From: Knoellia sp031844405
Lineage (GTDB): Bacteria > Actinomycetota > Actinomycetes > Actinomycetales > Dermatophilaceae
Reading direction: 5' to 3'
DNA: 64,000 bases
Assembly (NCBI GenBank): GCA_031844405.1
Contig: JAUZVC010000002.1
Span: 372,001-436,000, forward strand
Shown here: piece after piece, positions 50,442 through 58,158 of the stretch
Layout of the letters: every line of letters starts with the position of its first letter
Position numbering within the stretch: the first letter of the stretch is position 1
The notes under the pieces: model-generated
Database searches by the model: none
Told to the model about the DNA's origin: nothing
Seen by the model: the letters and a program-made list of their open reading frames with translations, nothing else
Translations under genes and position numbers: made by a program

Positions 50442-50957
50442 ATGGCCACCACGACCGACGTCCCCGAGCAGACGCCTTCAGGCGCTCTCGGCGGTGTCGG
50501 CGGCAGCCGTGTGGACCTCGGCCAGGCCCTGGGCGCGCTGCTGCGCCGCTACCTCCAGAGCGCCCGCGAGGTCGTCGACGCGGTGCCCGGCGGCCCCCGC
50601 GGCTTCCAGGTCCTCACGCTCGCGTCCGAGGGCGAGTGCAGCAACCAGGCCACGATCGCCCAGCGGCTCGGCATCGACCGCACCGTCATGACCTATCTCG
50701 TCGACGACCTCGAGCGGGCCGGGATGGTGAGCCGACGCCCCGACCCCGCCGACCGGCGCGCGCGGCAGGTCGTCCTCTCGGCCAAGGGCTCGAAGGTCCT
50801 GAGCAGCACCTCCGCCCGGATCCGCGAGGTGGAGCGTGACGTCCTCGGAGGGCTCTCGGACGAGGACGCCGACCTCTTCCGCACCCTGCTGGCCCGCGTC
50901 ACGAGGGACGTCCCGGCCGACCACTCGGCCTGCTCCGGACCCGTTCCCGACTGCTGA
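50442..50957 (+). CDS. MarR family transcriptional regulator
   Basis: A 171-residue winged-helix regulator. GFQVLTLASEGECSNQATIAQRLGI covers helices 2-3, DRTVMTYLVDDLERAGMVSRRPDPADRRARQ is recognition helix plus wing (with the DxRxR signature). One Cys near the start of the HTH (GECSN) might sense thiol stress as in MhqR/OhrR, but this is unproven. Divergent azoR is the probable target. The tail has Cys residues (HSACSGPVPDC). Confidence 0.92.
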   Translation: MATTTDVPEQTPSGALGGVGGSRVDLGQALGALLRRYLQSAREVVDAVPGGPRGFQVLTLASEGECSNQATIAQRLGIDRTVMTYLVDDLERAGMVSRRPDPADRRARQVVLSAKGSKVLSSTSARIREVERDVLGGLSDEDADLFRTLLARVTRDVPADHSACSGPVPDC

Positions 50958-50973
50958 CCCGCATCTGCTGCGG

Positions 50974-51546
50974 TCAGGACGACGAGCGCGCACCTCGCGG
51001 GGGGAGTGCGTGCAGCACGACGTCCCGCAGCACGCCTTCGCCGACCGTGCACGTGAGGTAGGTGCAGTGCGGCTGCCGTCGCCGGTCGGTGGGTGAGCCG
51101 GGGTTGAGCAGGCGCAGACCGTCGTGCCTGGTGTCCCAGGGGATGTGGCTGTGCCCGAAGACGAGGACGTCGAGGTCGGGGTACTCGGCGCGCATCCGCT
51201 CCTCGCGACGCTGCTTCGGCCCGGTCTCGTGCACCACGCCCCAGTGCAGGCCACCGAGCTCGACCCGTGCGACCTCGGGCAGGCGCCGTCGCAGCTCGGC
51301 GCCGTCGTTGTTGCCCCAGACCCCGACGAGCCGGCTCGCCCGCTCCTCGAGCGCATCGAGCAGGCGGGGAGTCACCCAGTCGCCCGCGTGGATGACGACG
51401 TCCGCCTCGTCCACGGCCGACCAGACCTCGGCGGGCAGGTCCCGCGCCCGCACGGGAAGGTGGGTGTCGGCGAGCAGCAGCAGCCGCAGCGCACCCGCGT
51501 CGAGCGCCGCGCCCGAAGCCTCAGCCGTCGAGTCCGTCGAGCTCAT
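50974..51546 (-). CDS. YfcE/MJ0936-type metallophosphoesterase
   Basis: A 190-residue phosphodiesterase. Metal-binding motifs in order: LLADTHLP (D-x-H), DVVIHAGDW (GD), VWGNND (GNxD), HWGVVHE, and VFGHSHIP (GHxH). The core matches YfcE/Vps29-like phosphoesterases that cleave phosphodiesters with Mn. The start at 51546 lies inside the previous gene by 26 nt; a start slightly downstream is possible because the core begins near residue 20. Confidence 0.88.
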   Translation of the reverse strand: MSSTDSTAEASGAALDAGALRLLLLADTHLPVRARDLPAEVWSAVDEADVVIHAGDWVTPRLLDALEERASRLVGVWGNNDGAELRRRLPEVARVELGGLHWGVVHETGPKQRREERMRAEYPDLDVLVFGHSHIPWDTRHDGLRLLNPGSPTDRRRQPHCTYLTCTVGEGVLRDVVLHALPPRGARSSS

Positions 51547-51829
51547 GCAGCGCCTCCTCCCAGCGGTGCCGCCGCTCGGCGTCGTCCTGGTCCCACCACG
51601 GCGTCCCGCGCTCGCCGAGGCCGTGCTTGGCGAGGTCGACCCGTCGACGCGACGCCGCCGGGTCCTCTCCTGCCTGCTTCGCGGTGCGCACGCCCGAACG
51701 TCCCCGGCCGAGATGCGTCAGCAGGCGTTCGGCGACGTCCGCGGGCAGGGCCGGGTCCTGGCGCCGCCACCGGCGACCGTCGACGACGAGCCACCGCTCG
51801 GCATCGACCTCGGCAGGCAGCTCACCCAC
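51521..51829 (-). CDS. Small conserved actinobacterial protein, function unknown
   Basis: A 102-residue, highly charged, Arg/Trp-rich protein with WLVVDGRRWRRQDPALPADVAERLL near the start and LGERGTPWWDQDDAERRHRWEEAL at the end. Proteins of this 'VVDGRRWR..GERGxPWW' type are common in actinobacteria and sometimes carry the name 'biopolymer transporter Tol', for which I see no support. GTG 51829 is chosen because the first 34 codons of the longer frame look like antisense of the neighbour. It overlaps the next gene by 8 bp. Confidence 0.65.
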   Translation of the reverse strand: MGELPAEVDAERWLVVDGRRWRRQDPALPADVAERLLTHLGRGRSGVRTAKQAGEDPAASRRRVDLAKHGLGERGTPWWDQDDAERRHRWEEALHELDGLDG

Positions 51830-52529
51830 GGCTGGGCACCTCGGGATCGGCACCCACCTGCTGCGACACGGCATACGACGGCTGCCGAAGGGAGGTCCAC
51901 AGGGGTGAGGTCCACGAGCCCATCGGCGCATGACCGACGGGGTCGTGGCGGCGCGTGCAGTCCGAGTCGCTCCACGTGAGGTCGAGGCGGCCCCGCTCGT
52001 GCCACGGGTGTCCGGGCGCGGCCACGAGGAGCCGGTAGGCAGTCGGCGGCTCGCCGCCCGGAGCCGCCGGGCCGGCGGGGTCGAGCCTCAGCAGGAGCCT
52101 GCCCCGCTCCGTCTCGAGCGGCAGGAGAGTCGTGAGCGGGCCGTGGTCCCATCGCCTCCGCACCGTCAGCACGTGGCGCGTGAGGACGCCTGTCCCCGTC
52201 GAGGCGAGGAGCACGTCGCCGGCCGCCGGTCCGGTCAGGCGCACCGCCAGCCCTTCGATGTCCGGCCCCTCGCGCAGTCCGGTGGCACGGGACCAGCGCA
52301 CGTCGCACGCGTGCGGTCCGGGTTCGTCGAGCAGCACCACGCCGCTGCGTGGACCCGGCTCGACGGTCAGTCGGCCCGAGCCGCAGAACCCCACGGCGTG
52401 CAGGGCCCGTGTCCCACGAAGGCGAGCCGTGAGACCGAACGCCCCGGCGAGCACCTGCCCGCCGAGCCACCCCAGGCCCCCGAGGACCGCCGAGGCCCTC
52501 GACCCGTCACCGCCAGCTCGTGCCTCCAT
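51822..52529 (-). CDS. Protein with a catalase-like pattern, function unknown
   Basis: A 235-residue protein. ALHAVGFCGSGRLTVEP, CDVRWSRATGLREGPDIEGLAVRL and LLASTGTGVLTRHVL follow the order of catalase-fold motifs (HAxG, vRxS.atG..D..GlAvR), but the haem-binding Tyr and catalytic set are not evident, so peroxidase activity is unlikely. This resembles a family sometimes called phosphodiesterase-like in actinobacteria. ATG 52529 has TAGGTT 6 nt upstream. It is downstream of add in the same direction. Confidence 0.55.
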   Translation of the reverse strand: MEARAGGDGSRASAVLGGLGWLGGQVLAGAFGLTARLRGTRALHAVGFCGSGRLTVEPGPRSGVVLLDEPGPHACDVRWSRATGLREGPDIEGLAVRLTGPAAGDVLLASTGTGVLTRHVLTVRRRWDHGPLTTLLPLETERGRLLLRLDPAGPAAPGGEPPTAYRLLVAAPGHPWHERGRLDLTWSDSDCTRRHDPVGHAPMGSWTSPLWTSLRQPSYAVSQQVGADPEVPSRG

Positions 52530-52541
52530 CACCCCAACCTA
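52530..52541 (-). promoter_or_regulatory. Candidate leaderless promoter
   Basis: On the minus strand TAGGTT (52541-52536) is followed by 6 nt (52535-52530) and ATG 52529; it overlaps the stop of add. Confidence 0.4.
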
Positions 52542-53639
52542 GGCGCTGGCCGAGTCCGGTGCGCCGGCCGCGACGGCGTCGTCCGCACCGTCACCCTCGA
52601 GCCACGCGTCGATGTCGGCGTATGCCGTCTCGCGCACCTTCTCGGGCGCTCGCGACGCCCGGAGCGACGCCCGGGCGAGGTCGGCGAGCTCGACATCGGA
52701 GAACTCGAGCAGCCGCGCCACCTCGTACTGCTCCTGCAGCCTCGACGCGAAGATGAGCGGGTCGTCCGCCCCGAGCGCGACGGTCGCCCCGGCGTCGACG
52801 AGCCGGCGCAGGGGCACGTCGTCGATGTCGTCGTAGACCCCGAGCGAGATGTTGCTGCCCGGGCACACCTCGAGCGCCACGCCGTCCTCGACGACCCGGT
52901 CGAGGGTGCGCGGGTCCTCGACGCAACGCACACCGTGCCCGAGGCGGTCCGGGCCGAGCGCGGTGAGGGTGCGCTCCACGGCGTCCGGCCCGAGCAGCTC
53001 ACCCGCGTGGGGAACCAGCGCCAGCCCGGCCCGGCGCGCGATCGAGAAGGCCGGCGCGAAGGCCTCCGTCTCGCCGCGTCGCTCGTCGTTGCTCAGGCCG
53101 AAGCCGACGACGGCACCCGGTCCCTCGCCGGCATACCTCGCGGCGAGCCGCGCGAGGGTGCGCGCCTCGAGCTCGTGGCGCATCCGCGACGCCGCGACGA
53201 TGACGCCGACCTGCGCGGCGCCGGGCTCACGCGAGACCGACGCCGCCTCGTCGAGGACGATCTCGAGCGCGGGCGTGATGCCGCCGACGAAGGGGGCGTA
53301 GGACGTCGGGTCGACCTGGAGCTCGAGCCACCGCGACCCCTCGGCGCCGTCGTCGATTGCCGCCTCCCGCACGATGCGCCTCATGTCGGCCTCGCCGCGC
53401 ACGCAGTGGCGCGCGGCGTCATAGAGGCTCTGGAAGCGGAACCACCCTCGCTCGTCGCGGGTCTCGAACGTCACCGGCCAGTCGGCTCCGAGGGCCGAGG
53501 GCAGCCGCAGGCCGTGCATCTCCGACATCTCGCGCACCGTGGTGACGCGCATCGAGCCGGTGAAGTGGAGGTGGAGGTGCGCCTTGGGGAGGGTCGCCGT
53601 GTCGCGGACCCGCGAGGTCCCGGAGGGTCGGTCGCTCAC
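52539..53639 (-). CDS. add: Adenosine deaminase
   Basis: A 366-residue purine salvage enzyme that deaminates adenosine. Zinc ligands HxH are in KAHLHLHFTGS (near residues 19-29), the third His in VPHAGELLG (near 208-216), and the catalytic region in LGHGVRC and GADDPLIF (second metal Asp pair). Length and motif order match the adenosine deaminase family. It overlaps the DUF5709 gene by 4 bp, so the two are co-translated. Confidence 0.93.
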   Translation of the reverse strand: MSDRPSGTSRVRDTATLPKAHLHLHFTGSMRVTTVREMSEMHGLRLPSALGADWPVTFETRDERGWFRFQSLYDAARHCVRGEADMRRIVREAAIDDGAEGSRWLELQVDPTSYAPFVGGITPALEIVLDEAASVSREPGAAQVGVIVAASRMRHELEARTLARLAARYAGEGPGAVVGFGLSNDERRGETEAFAPAFSIARRAGLALVPHAGELLGPDAVERTLTALGPDRLGHGVRCVEDPRTLDRVVEDGVALEVCPGSNISLGVYDDIDDVPLRRLVDAGATVALGADDPLIFASRLQEQYEVARLLEFSDVELADLARASLRASRAPEKVRETAYADIDAWLEGDGADDAVAAGAPDSASA

Positions 53640-54157
53640 TCCTCGACGATGTGCATGGCCGACTCCTCGGCCGACTCGTCCTCGGGGGCGCCGTGGCGGG
53701 CGTCGCCACCCTCCTCCGCCACGAGCGTCTTCTCCTCGTCGGGGCCGAGACCCTCGTCCGGAGCAGTGAGGGACCCACCGTCGACGTCCTCGGTGCCGTC
53801 GAGCTCACCCGGCTCGCCGAGGAAGTCGTCCTCGGCGGGGATCGCGTCCGGGTCGTCCCCGCCGACGCGCGGCTCGTCGTCGAGCCCGCCTTCGTTGTCG
53901 GGGGCGCCGTAGGCCGAGTTGGGGTCCGGCACCTCCTGGTTGATGCGCTGGTCGATCGTCTCGTCCTGTGCCTGCTCCTCGGCCGTCGTGCCCCACTCGG
54001 TGTTGCGCGGCTGCAGGTCAGGCGGGGACACCGGCAGGTTGTCGCCCTCGCTCGCGTCGAGCAGGTCGGGCTGGCCGCTGCCGGCGTCGATGTCGTCGTC
54101 GAGGCTCATCGAGCCGAGGTCGGTGTCGAAGTTCTCGGTTCCGGGCTGGTCGCTCAT
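53636..54157 (-). CDS. DUF5709 acidic protein
   Basis: A 173-residue, very acidic protein of the DUF5709 family restricted to actinobacteria. Repeated Asp/Glu-rich segments (SMSLDDDIDAGSG, DETIDQRINQEVPDPNSAYG) and no hydrophobic core, suggesting a partly disordered protein. Its function is unknown. The C-terminal HIVEE is typical. A CAGGGT -10-like element 6 nt before the ATG overlaps a GAGG ribosome site, so either mode is possible. It sits between an aminotransferase and add. Confidence 0.85.
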   Translation of the reverse strand: MSDQPGTENFDTDLGSMSLDDDIDAGSGQPDLLDASEGDNLPVSPPDLQPRNTEWGTTAEEQAQDETIDQRINQEVPDPNSAYGAPDNEGGLDDEPRVGGDDPDAIPAEDDFLGEPGELDGTEDVDGGSLTAPDEGLGPDEEKTLVAEEGGDARHGAPEDESAEESAMHIVEE

Positions 54158-54161
54158 GTCC

Positions 54162-55463
54162 TCACCCTGTCACGCCCGAGAGCTTTTCGGCGGCGGCGAG
54201 CAGGACGCACGTCGCGACACCCGCCATCGCGGTCTCGACCTCCTCGAGCACGGGGAAGGACGGCGCGAGCCGGATGTTGCGGTCGCGCGGGTCCTTGCCG
54301 TGCGGGAACGACGCCCCGGCCGGCGTGAGCGCGATCCCGGCACCCTTGGCGAGCTCGACGACGCGCGACGCGGTGCCGTCGAGGACGTCGAGGTTGACGA
54401 AGTATCCGCCGGTCGGCTTGGACCAGGTCGCGACCTCGCGACCGTCGAGCGCTGACGTGAGCGCGTCGTCGACGGCGGCGAACTTCGGGCCGAGGATCTC
54501 GCGGTGCTTGCGCATGTGCTCACGCACGCCGTCCGCCGAGCCGAAGAACTGCGCGTGCCGCAGCTGGTTGACCTTGTCCGGTCCGATGGAGGCGAACTGC
54601 TGGTGCCCGAGGTACCAGTCGACGTTGGCCTTCGACGCCGCGAGGAACGCGACGCCGGAGCCGGCGAAGGTGATCTTCGACGTCGACGCGAACATGATCG
54701 GCCGGTTCGGGTGCCCCGAGCCCGACGCGAGCGTGATGATGTCGGCGCTCTTGGCCTCGTCCTCGGTGAGGTGGTGGAAGGCATAGGCGTTGTCCCAGAA
54801 GATGCGGAAGTCCGGCGCCGCCGTCTCCATCGACGCGAGCTCGCTCGCCACCTCCTGCGAGCAGGTCGAGCCCGACGGGTTGGCGTAGGTCGGCACGATC
54901 CACATGCCCTTCACCGACGGGTCCTTCACCAGCTCGCGGACGGCGGCGACGTCCGGGCCGTCCTCGTTCATCGGCACGGTCAGCATCTCGATGCCGTAGG
55001 ACGCGAGCATCGTGAAGTGGCGGTCGTAGCCCGGCACGGGGCAGACGAACCTCACCGTCTCCTCCTGCGACCACGGACGCGGCGAGTCGGGGCCGCCGTG
55101 CAGGAGCAGCTGGACGAGGCAGTCGTGCATCATCGTCAGGCTCGAGTTGCCTCCGGCGACGACCTGCTCGGGTTCGACCCAGAGCAGGTCGGCGAACATT
55201 GCGCGCAGCTCGGCGATCCCCGACAGCCCGCCGTAGTTGCGCACGTCGGTCCCGCTCGCGTCCTCGTGCCCGCGCGGGAGCTCGAGCAGCTCGTTGCTGA
55301 GGTCGAGCTGGGCGACCGACGGCTTGCCGCGCGTGAGGTCGAGCTTCAGCCCTCGATCCTTCAACGCCTCGTATGCCGTGCGCTGGCTCTCGAGGAACGT
55401 CTCGAGCTCGGCGGGGGAGAGGGACGACAGGGCGGCGGCGGTCTGCTCGGTCACGACCGTCAT
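54162..55463 (-). CDS. MocR-like stand-alone aminotransferase
   Basis: A 433-residue PLP enzyme of the class I/II type that has no HTH domain. RGKPSVAQLDLSNELLEL opens it, PTYANPSGSTCS (near residues 199-210) binds the cofactor, FWDNAYAFHHLTEDE holds the Asp-Tyr pair, and the Schiff-base Lys is in ASTSKITFAGSGVA. Resembles PF12897 (Asp aminotransferase Ic / 'Alanine-glyoxylate aminotransferase-like') proteins. The first segment before residue 25 (MTVVTEQTAAALSSLS) is variable. It is the head of a minus-strand run of six genes. Confidence 0.9.
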   Translation of the reverse strand: MTVVTEQTAAALSSLSPAELETFLESQRTAYEALKDRGLKLDLTRGKPSVAQLDLSNELLELPRGHEDASGTDVRNYGGLSGIAELRAMFADLLWVEPEQVVAGGNSSLTMMHDCLVQLLLHGGPDSPRPWSQEETVRFVCPVPGYDRHFTMLASYGIEMLTVPMNEDGPDVAAVRELVKDPSVKGMWIVPTYANPSGSTCSQEVASELASMETAAPDFRIFWDNAYAFHHLTEDEAKSADIITLASGSGHPNRPIMFASTSKITFAGSGVAFLAASKANVDWYLGHQQFASIGPDKVNQLRHAQFFGSADGVREHMRKHREILGPKFAAVDDALTSALDGREVATWSKPTGGYFVNLDVLDGTASRVVELAKGAGIALTPAGASFPHGKDPRDRNIRLAPSFPVLEEVETAMAGVATCVLLAAAEKLSGVTG

Positions 55464-55578
55464 CGTTCCAGACGTCGCCCCGGGGAGGGCAGCCCTCCCC
55501 ATGGTGCGAGACATGCGGCGTTGCGAGGGTGGTCCCACGCGGGCGAGAGCCGCTCGCCACCAGGGGAGGGAACCCACC

Positions 55579-56466
55579 ATGAAGCTGTCCACCACCCGCC
55601 ACGGCGCCGCGCTCGCGGTCGCCACGCTGGCCGTCACGGGCGCGATCGGCGCCGTCGGCGCGACGACCGCACCCGCCGCCCAGGCCGCACCCGGCGCGAT
55701 CCGGGTCATCACCCACAACGTCGAGAAGGAGCAGGGCGCCCTCGACGCCGTCAAGGTGAAGATCGCGGCGACGGACGGGCCCGAGGTCGTCCTGCTGCAA
55801 GAGGTCTGCCAGAGCCTCTTCCCACAGATCGACGCGCTGGGCCACGCGAACTTCCGTCCACGCAAGAAGCATCCCAAGTGCGGTGTCGACCAGAAGATCG
55901 GTGAGGCCGTGGTCTGGACCGGCGGGAACGCGGCGGGCAAGAACGTCGCAACTCTGGTCAGGGACGACGGCCACCGCTACGGGCTGGCCTGCGTGACCTT
56001 CCGCTACGCCGGCCGCTCCACGCGCGCCTGCTCGACCCACCTCGCCGCGGGTCAGGACAAGGACGGCGTGCGCACGAAGATCACCCGAGCCATCAAGGGC
56101 AAGAGCACGACGTGGATCGGCAACGGGCACCGTGTGATCGTCGGCGGGGACTTCAACAGCAACCCTCAGGACGGCGCCATGGACCTCATGTACGGCGTGG
56201 GTGGCGGCGGCGCCGTCGGTCCGTTCCGCGAGATCCACCAGATGGCCAGCGGCAGTCCGGACCGCACGGGGCTGCCCACGAAGGGTGGTCGCAAGATCGA
56301 CTACATCTTCGTCTCCGAGCGCGACACCCGGGCATCCGGCGGCACGGAGCAGACGTGCAACGGCGAGAAGCCGGGTGCACCCGAAGGCACCTACGAGGCC
56401 AACGCCTGCACCACCTCGGACCACCGGCTCCTCTGGGGCACCGCGAAGCTCAAGGCGCGCGGCTGA
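55579..56466 (+). CDS. Secreted endonuclease/exonuclease/phosphatase family protein
   Basis: A 295-residue exported protein. The signal peptide ends near residue 38 (ALAVATLAVTGAIGAV, then AAQAAP). The EEP core has ITHNVEKEQG, the metal-binding Glu in VVLLQEVCQSL, the ligand set GGDFNSNP (near residue 193 on) and the C-terminal catalytic TTSDHRLLWG. Such proteins cut DNA, RNA or phospholipids outside the cell. GGGGAGGG is 6-7 bp before ATG. A paralogue follows in tandem. Confidence 0.9.
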   Translation: MKLSTTRHGAALAVATLAVTGAIGAVGATTAPAAQAAPGAIRVITHNVEKEQGALDAVKVKIAATDGPEVVLLQEVCQSLFPQIDALGHANFRPRKKHPKCGVDQKIGEAVVWTGGNAAGKNVATLVRDDGHRYGLACVTFRYAGRSTRACSTHLAAGQDKDGVRTKITRAIKGKSTTWIGNGHRVIVGGDFNSNPQDGAMDLMYGVGGGGAVGPFREIHQMASGSPDRTGLPTKGGRKIDYIFVSERDTRASGGTEQTCNGEKPGAPEGTYEANACTTSDHRLLWGTAKLKARG

Positions 56467-56479
56467 CCCGGCCCGTCGT

Positions 56480-56511
56480 CCCCGCCGGGCACCCTCGTTT
56501 GCCCGGCGGGG
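56480..56511 (+). terminator. Terminator between the two nuclease-like genes
   Basis: CCCCGCCGGGCA and TGCCCGGCGGGG form a perfect 12-bp stem with the loop CCCTCGTT, 14 bp after the stop. Confidence 0.85.
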
Positions 56512-56651
56512 CGTCGGGGGCCCGGGGACACGCCCGCCGACGAAGACACGCCGGTCGCCGGCTGCTCCGGTGGCGGGGCCGCCGTACCTTTGCGACGGTG
56601 GACGCGCCGGGGGGCGACGAGCGCTCTCCGCGTCCACACAGGGGAGAAGAC

Positions 56652-57509
56652 ATGAAGCAGTCCAAGGTCCGACACGTCGCCGCACTCGCGGCCGCCGCGC
56701 TGGTGACCACCGGCGCGGTCGGGGTAGTGGCAGCGACAACGGCCACGCCCGCCGCCGCGGCGGACGCGTCGATCCGCGTCATCACGCACAACACCCAGAA
56801 GAAGGTGGGTGCCGTGGACGCCGCGTTCGCGGAGGCGCGGGCGACCACCGGTCCGGAGGTCATCCTGCTGCAGGAGGTCTGCGCGGGCATGGTCGACGGC
56901 ATCAAGGCCCGGATGGGGACGGCCGTCTACCGGGAGCGCAAGGCGGTCAACACCAACTGTGGCGGAGCCGGGATCGGTGAGATGGCCGTCTGGACAGGAG
57001 GGAACGTCCTCGGGACGTCCAAGCACGACCTCGGCGGGCTGCAGACCGGTGGGCACATCTACGGTCTCGCCTGCGTCACCTTCTCCCATGCGGGCCGGGC
57101 GACACGCGCCTGCTCGACGCACCTCGCGGCCGGGGGGACGGAGTTCGACCCGGTCCGGCAGGAGACGGCCAGGGCGATCCAGGACAAGTCCAACACCTGG
57201 ATCGGAGAAGGCAAGCGCGTCATCGTCGGAGGAGACTTCAACAGCCAGCCGGGCGACGCCACGATGAACGCGATGTATGGCGTGGGTCCCCTGTCGGGCG
57301 GACCGTTCCGTGAGATCCACCAGACCCGCGGTGCGGACAACCAGGATCGGGGTGGCCTCAACACGTTCTACAGCAAGAAGATCGACTACGTCTTCATCTC
57401 CAAGGTGGATGCCTCCTCCTCCGGCGGCACGGAGAACGTCTGCAAGGACTGCACCCCGTCCGACCACCGCGTGCTCTGGGGCTCCCTCCCGCTCAAGGCG
57501 CGCGGCTGA
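56652..57509 (+). CDS. Secreted endonuclease/exonuclease/phosphatase paralogue
   Basis: A 285-residue paralogue of the previous gene. The same layout is present: signal peptide (LAAAALVTTGAVGVVAATT), ITHNTQKKVG, VILLQEVCAGM, GGDFNSQPG and CTPSDHRVLWGSLPLKARG. The conserved end LKARG is shared. Sequence identity looks moderate over the core, with different cysteine-containing loops, so the duplication is old. GGGGAGAAG is 5 bp before ATG 56652. It has its own terminator. Confidence 0.9.
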   Translation: MKQSKVRHVAALAAAALVTTGAVGVVAATTATPAAAADASIRVITHNTQKKVGAVDAAFAEARATTGPEVILLQEVCAGMVDGIKARMGTAVYRERKAVNTNCGGAGIGEMAVWTGGNVLGTSKHDLGGLQTGGHIYGLACVTFSHAGRATRACSTHLAAGGTEFDPVRQETARAIQDKSNTWIGEGKRVIVGGDFNSQPGDATMNAMYGVGPLSGGPFREIHQTRGADNQDRGGLNTFYSKKIDYVFISKVDASSSGGTENVCKDCTPSDHRVLWGSLPLKARG

Positions 57510-57583
57510 CCGCTCGACACCCCGCTGCCGGGCGTCCGACGGCGGCCACCAGCGGTTGGTGACCGCCTCACGACGGGGAACGG

Positions 57584-57620
57584 CGCCCCGGTCCCGACGG
57601 TTTCGCGTCGGACCGGGGCG
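57584..57620 (+). terminator. Terminator of the second nuclease-like gene
   Basis: CGCCCCGGTCCCGACG and CGTCGGACCGGGGCG pair with one bulge around GTTTCG, ending before the tRNA-Trp promoter. Confidence 0.75.
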
Positions 57621-57708
57621 TCCCGTATGCTGTTCCCTCGGTGATCGCACCATGCTTCGGCGTGCCTGCCGTCACCTCCGGAACCACCCTCCCAGCAGGT
57701 GCGTTCCT

Positions 57709-57781
57709 AGGGCAGTGGCTCAATTGGTAGAGCACCGGTCTCCAAAACCGGCGGTTGGGGGTTCGAGTCCCTCCTGCCCTG
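57709..57781 (+). tRNA. tRNA-Trp (CCA)
   Basis: A 73-nt cloverleaf. Acceptor AGGGCAG (57709-57715) pairs with CTGCCCT (57774-57780), CCA anticodon at 57742-57744, T-arm GGGTTCGAGTCCC. Position before secE is typical of actinobacteria. Confidence 0.97.
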
Positions 57782-57812
57782 CACGTTCAGATCATTTCGG
57801 AGAAGAGGAACC

Positions 57813-58085
57813 GTGACGGAAGTGGGCGAGTCCCGCGACTCTCGCCAGGCGAGCAAGCGCGCCGGCAAGGGCGGCAACCCCGTGTCGCGGCTCTTCGGGT
57901 CCCTGGGTCTGTTCATCAGCCAGATCCTCGACGAACTGCGCAAGGTCGTCCGGCCGACGCGGTCCGAGCTGTGGAACTACACGCTCGTCGTCATCGTCTT
58001 CGTCTCCGTGATGATGGCGCTCGTGTCCGGCCTCGACTTCGGCTTCAGCAAGCTCGTCGGGCTGGTCTTCGGCAACGGGGGCTGA
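57813..58085 (+). CDS. secE: Preprotein translocase subunit SecE
   Basis: A 90-residue single-span protein of the SecYEG channel. A basic N-terminus (SRQASKRAGKGGNP) is followed by the conserved amphipathic segment LDELRKVVRPTRSELWNYT (near 40-58) and one membrane helix (VVIVFVSVMMALVSGL). GAGGA precedes the GTG start. It is 32 bp after tRNA-Trp and precedes nusG, the conserved order. Confidence 0.97.
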   Translation: MTEVGESRDSRQASKRAGKGGNPVSRLFGSLGLFISQILDELRKVVRPTRSELWNYTLVVIVFVSVMMALVSGLDFGFSKLVGLVFGNGG

Positions 58086-58158
58086 GCCCCCGGGCGCGTC
58101 CGCGAGGTCGCACCCGCCACCACGATCAACTCAACGCTGAACAGGAAGTAGGTCCGCA

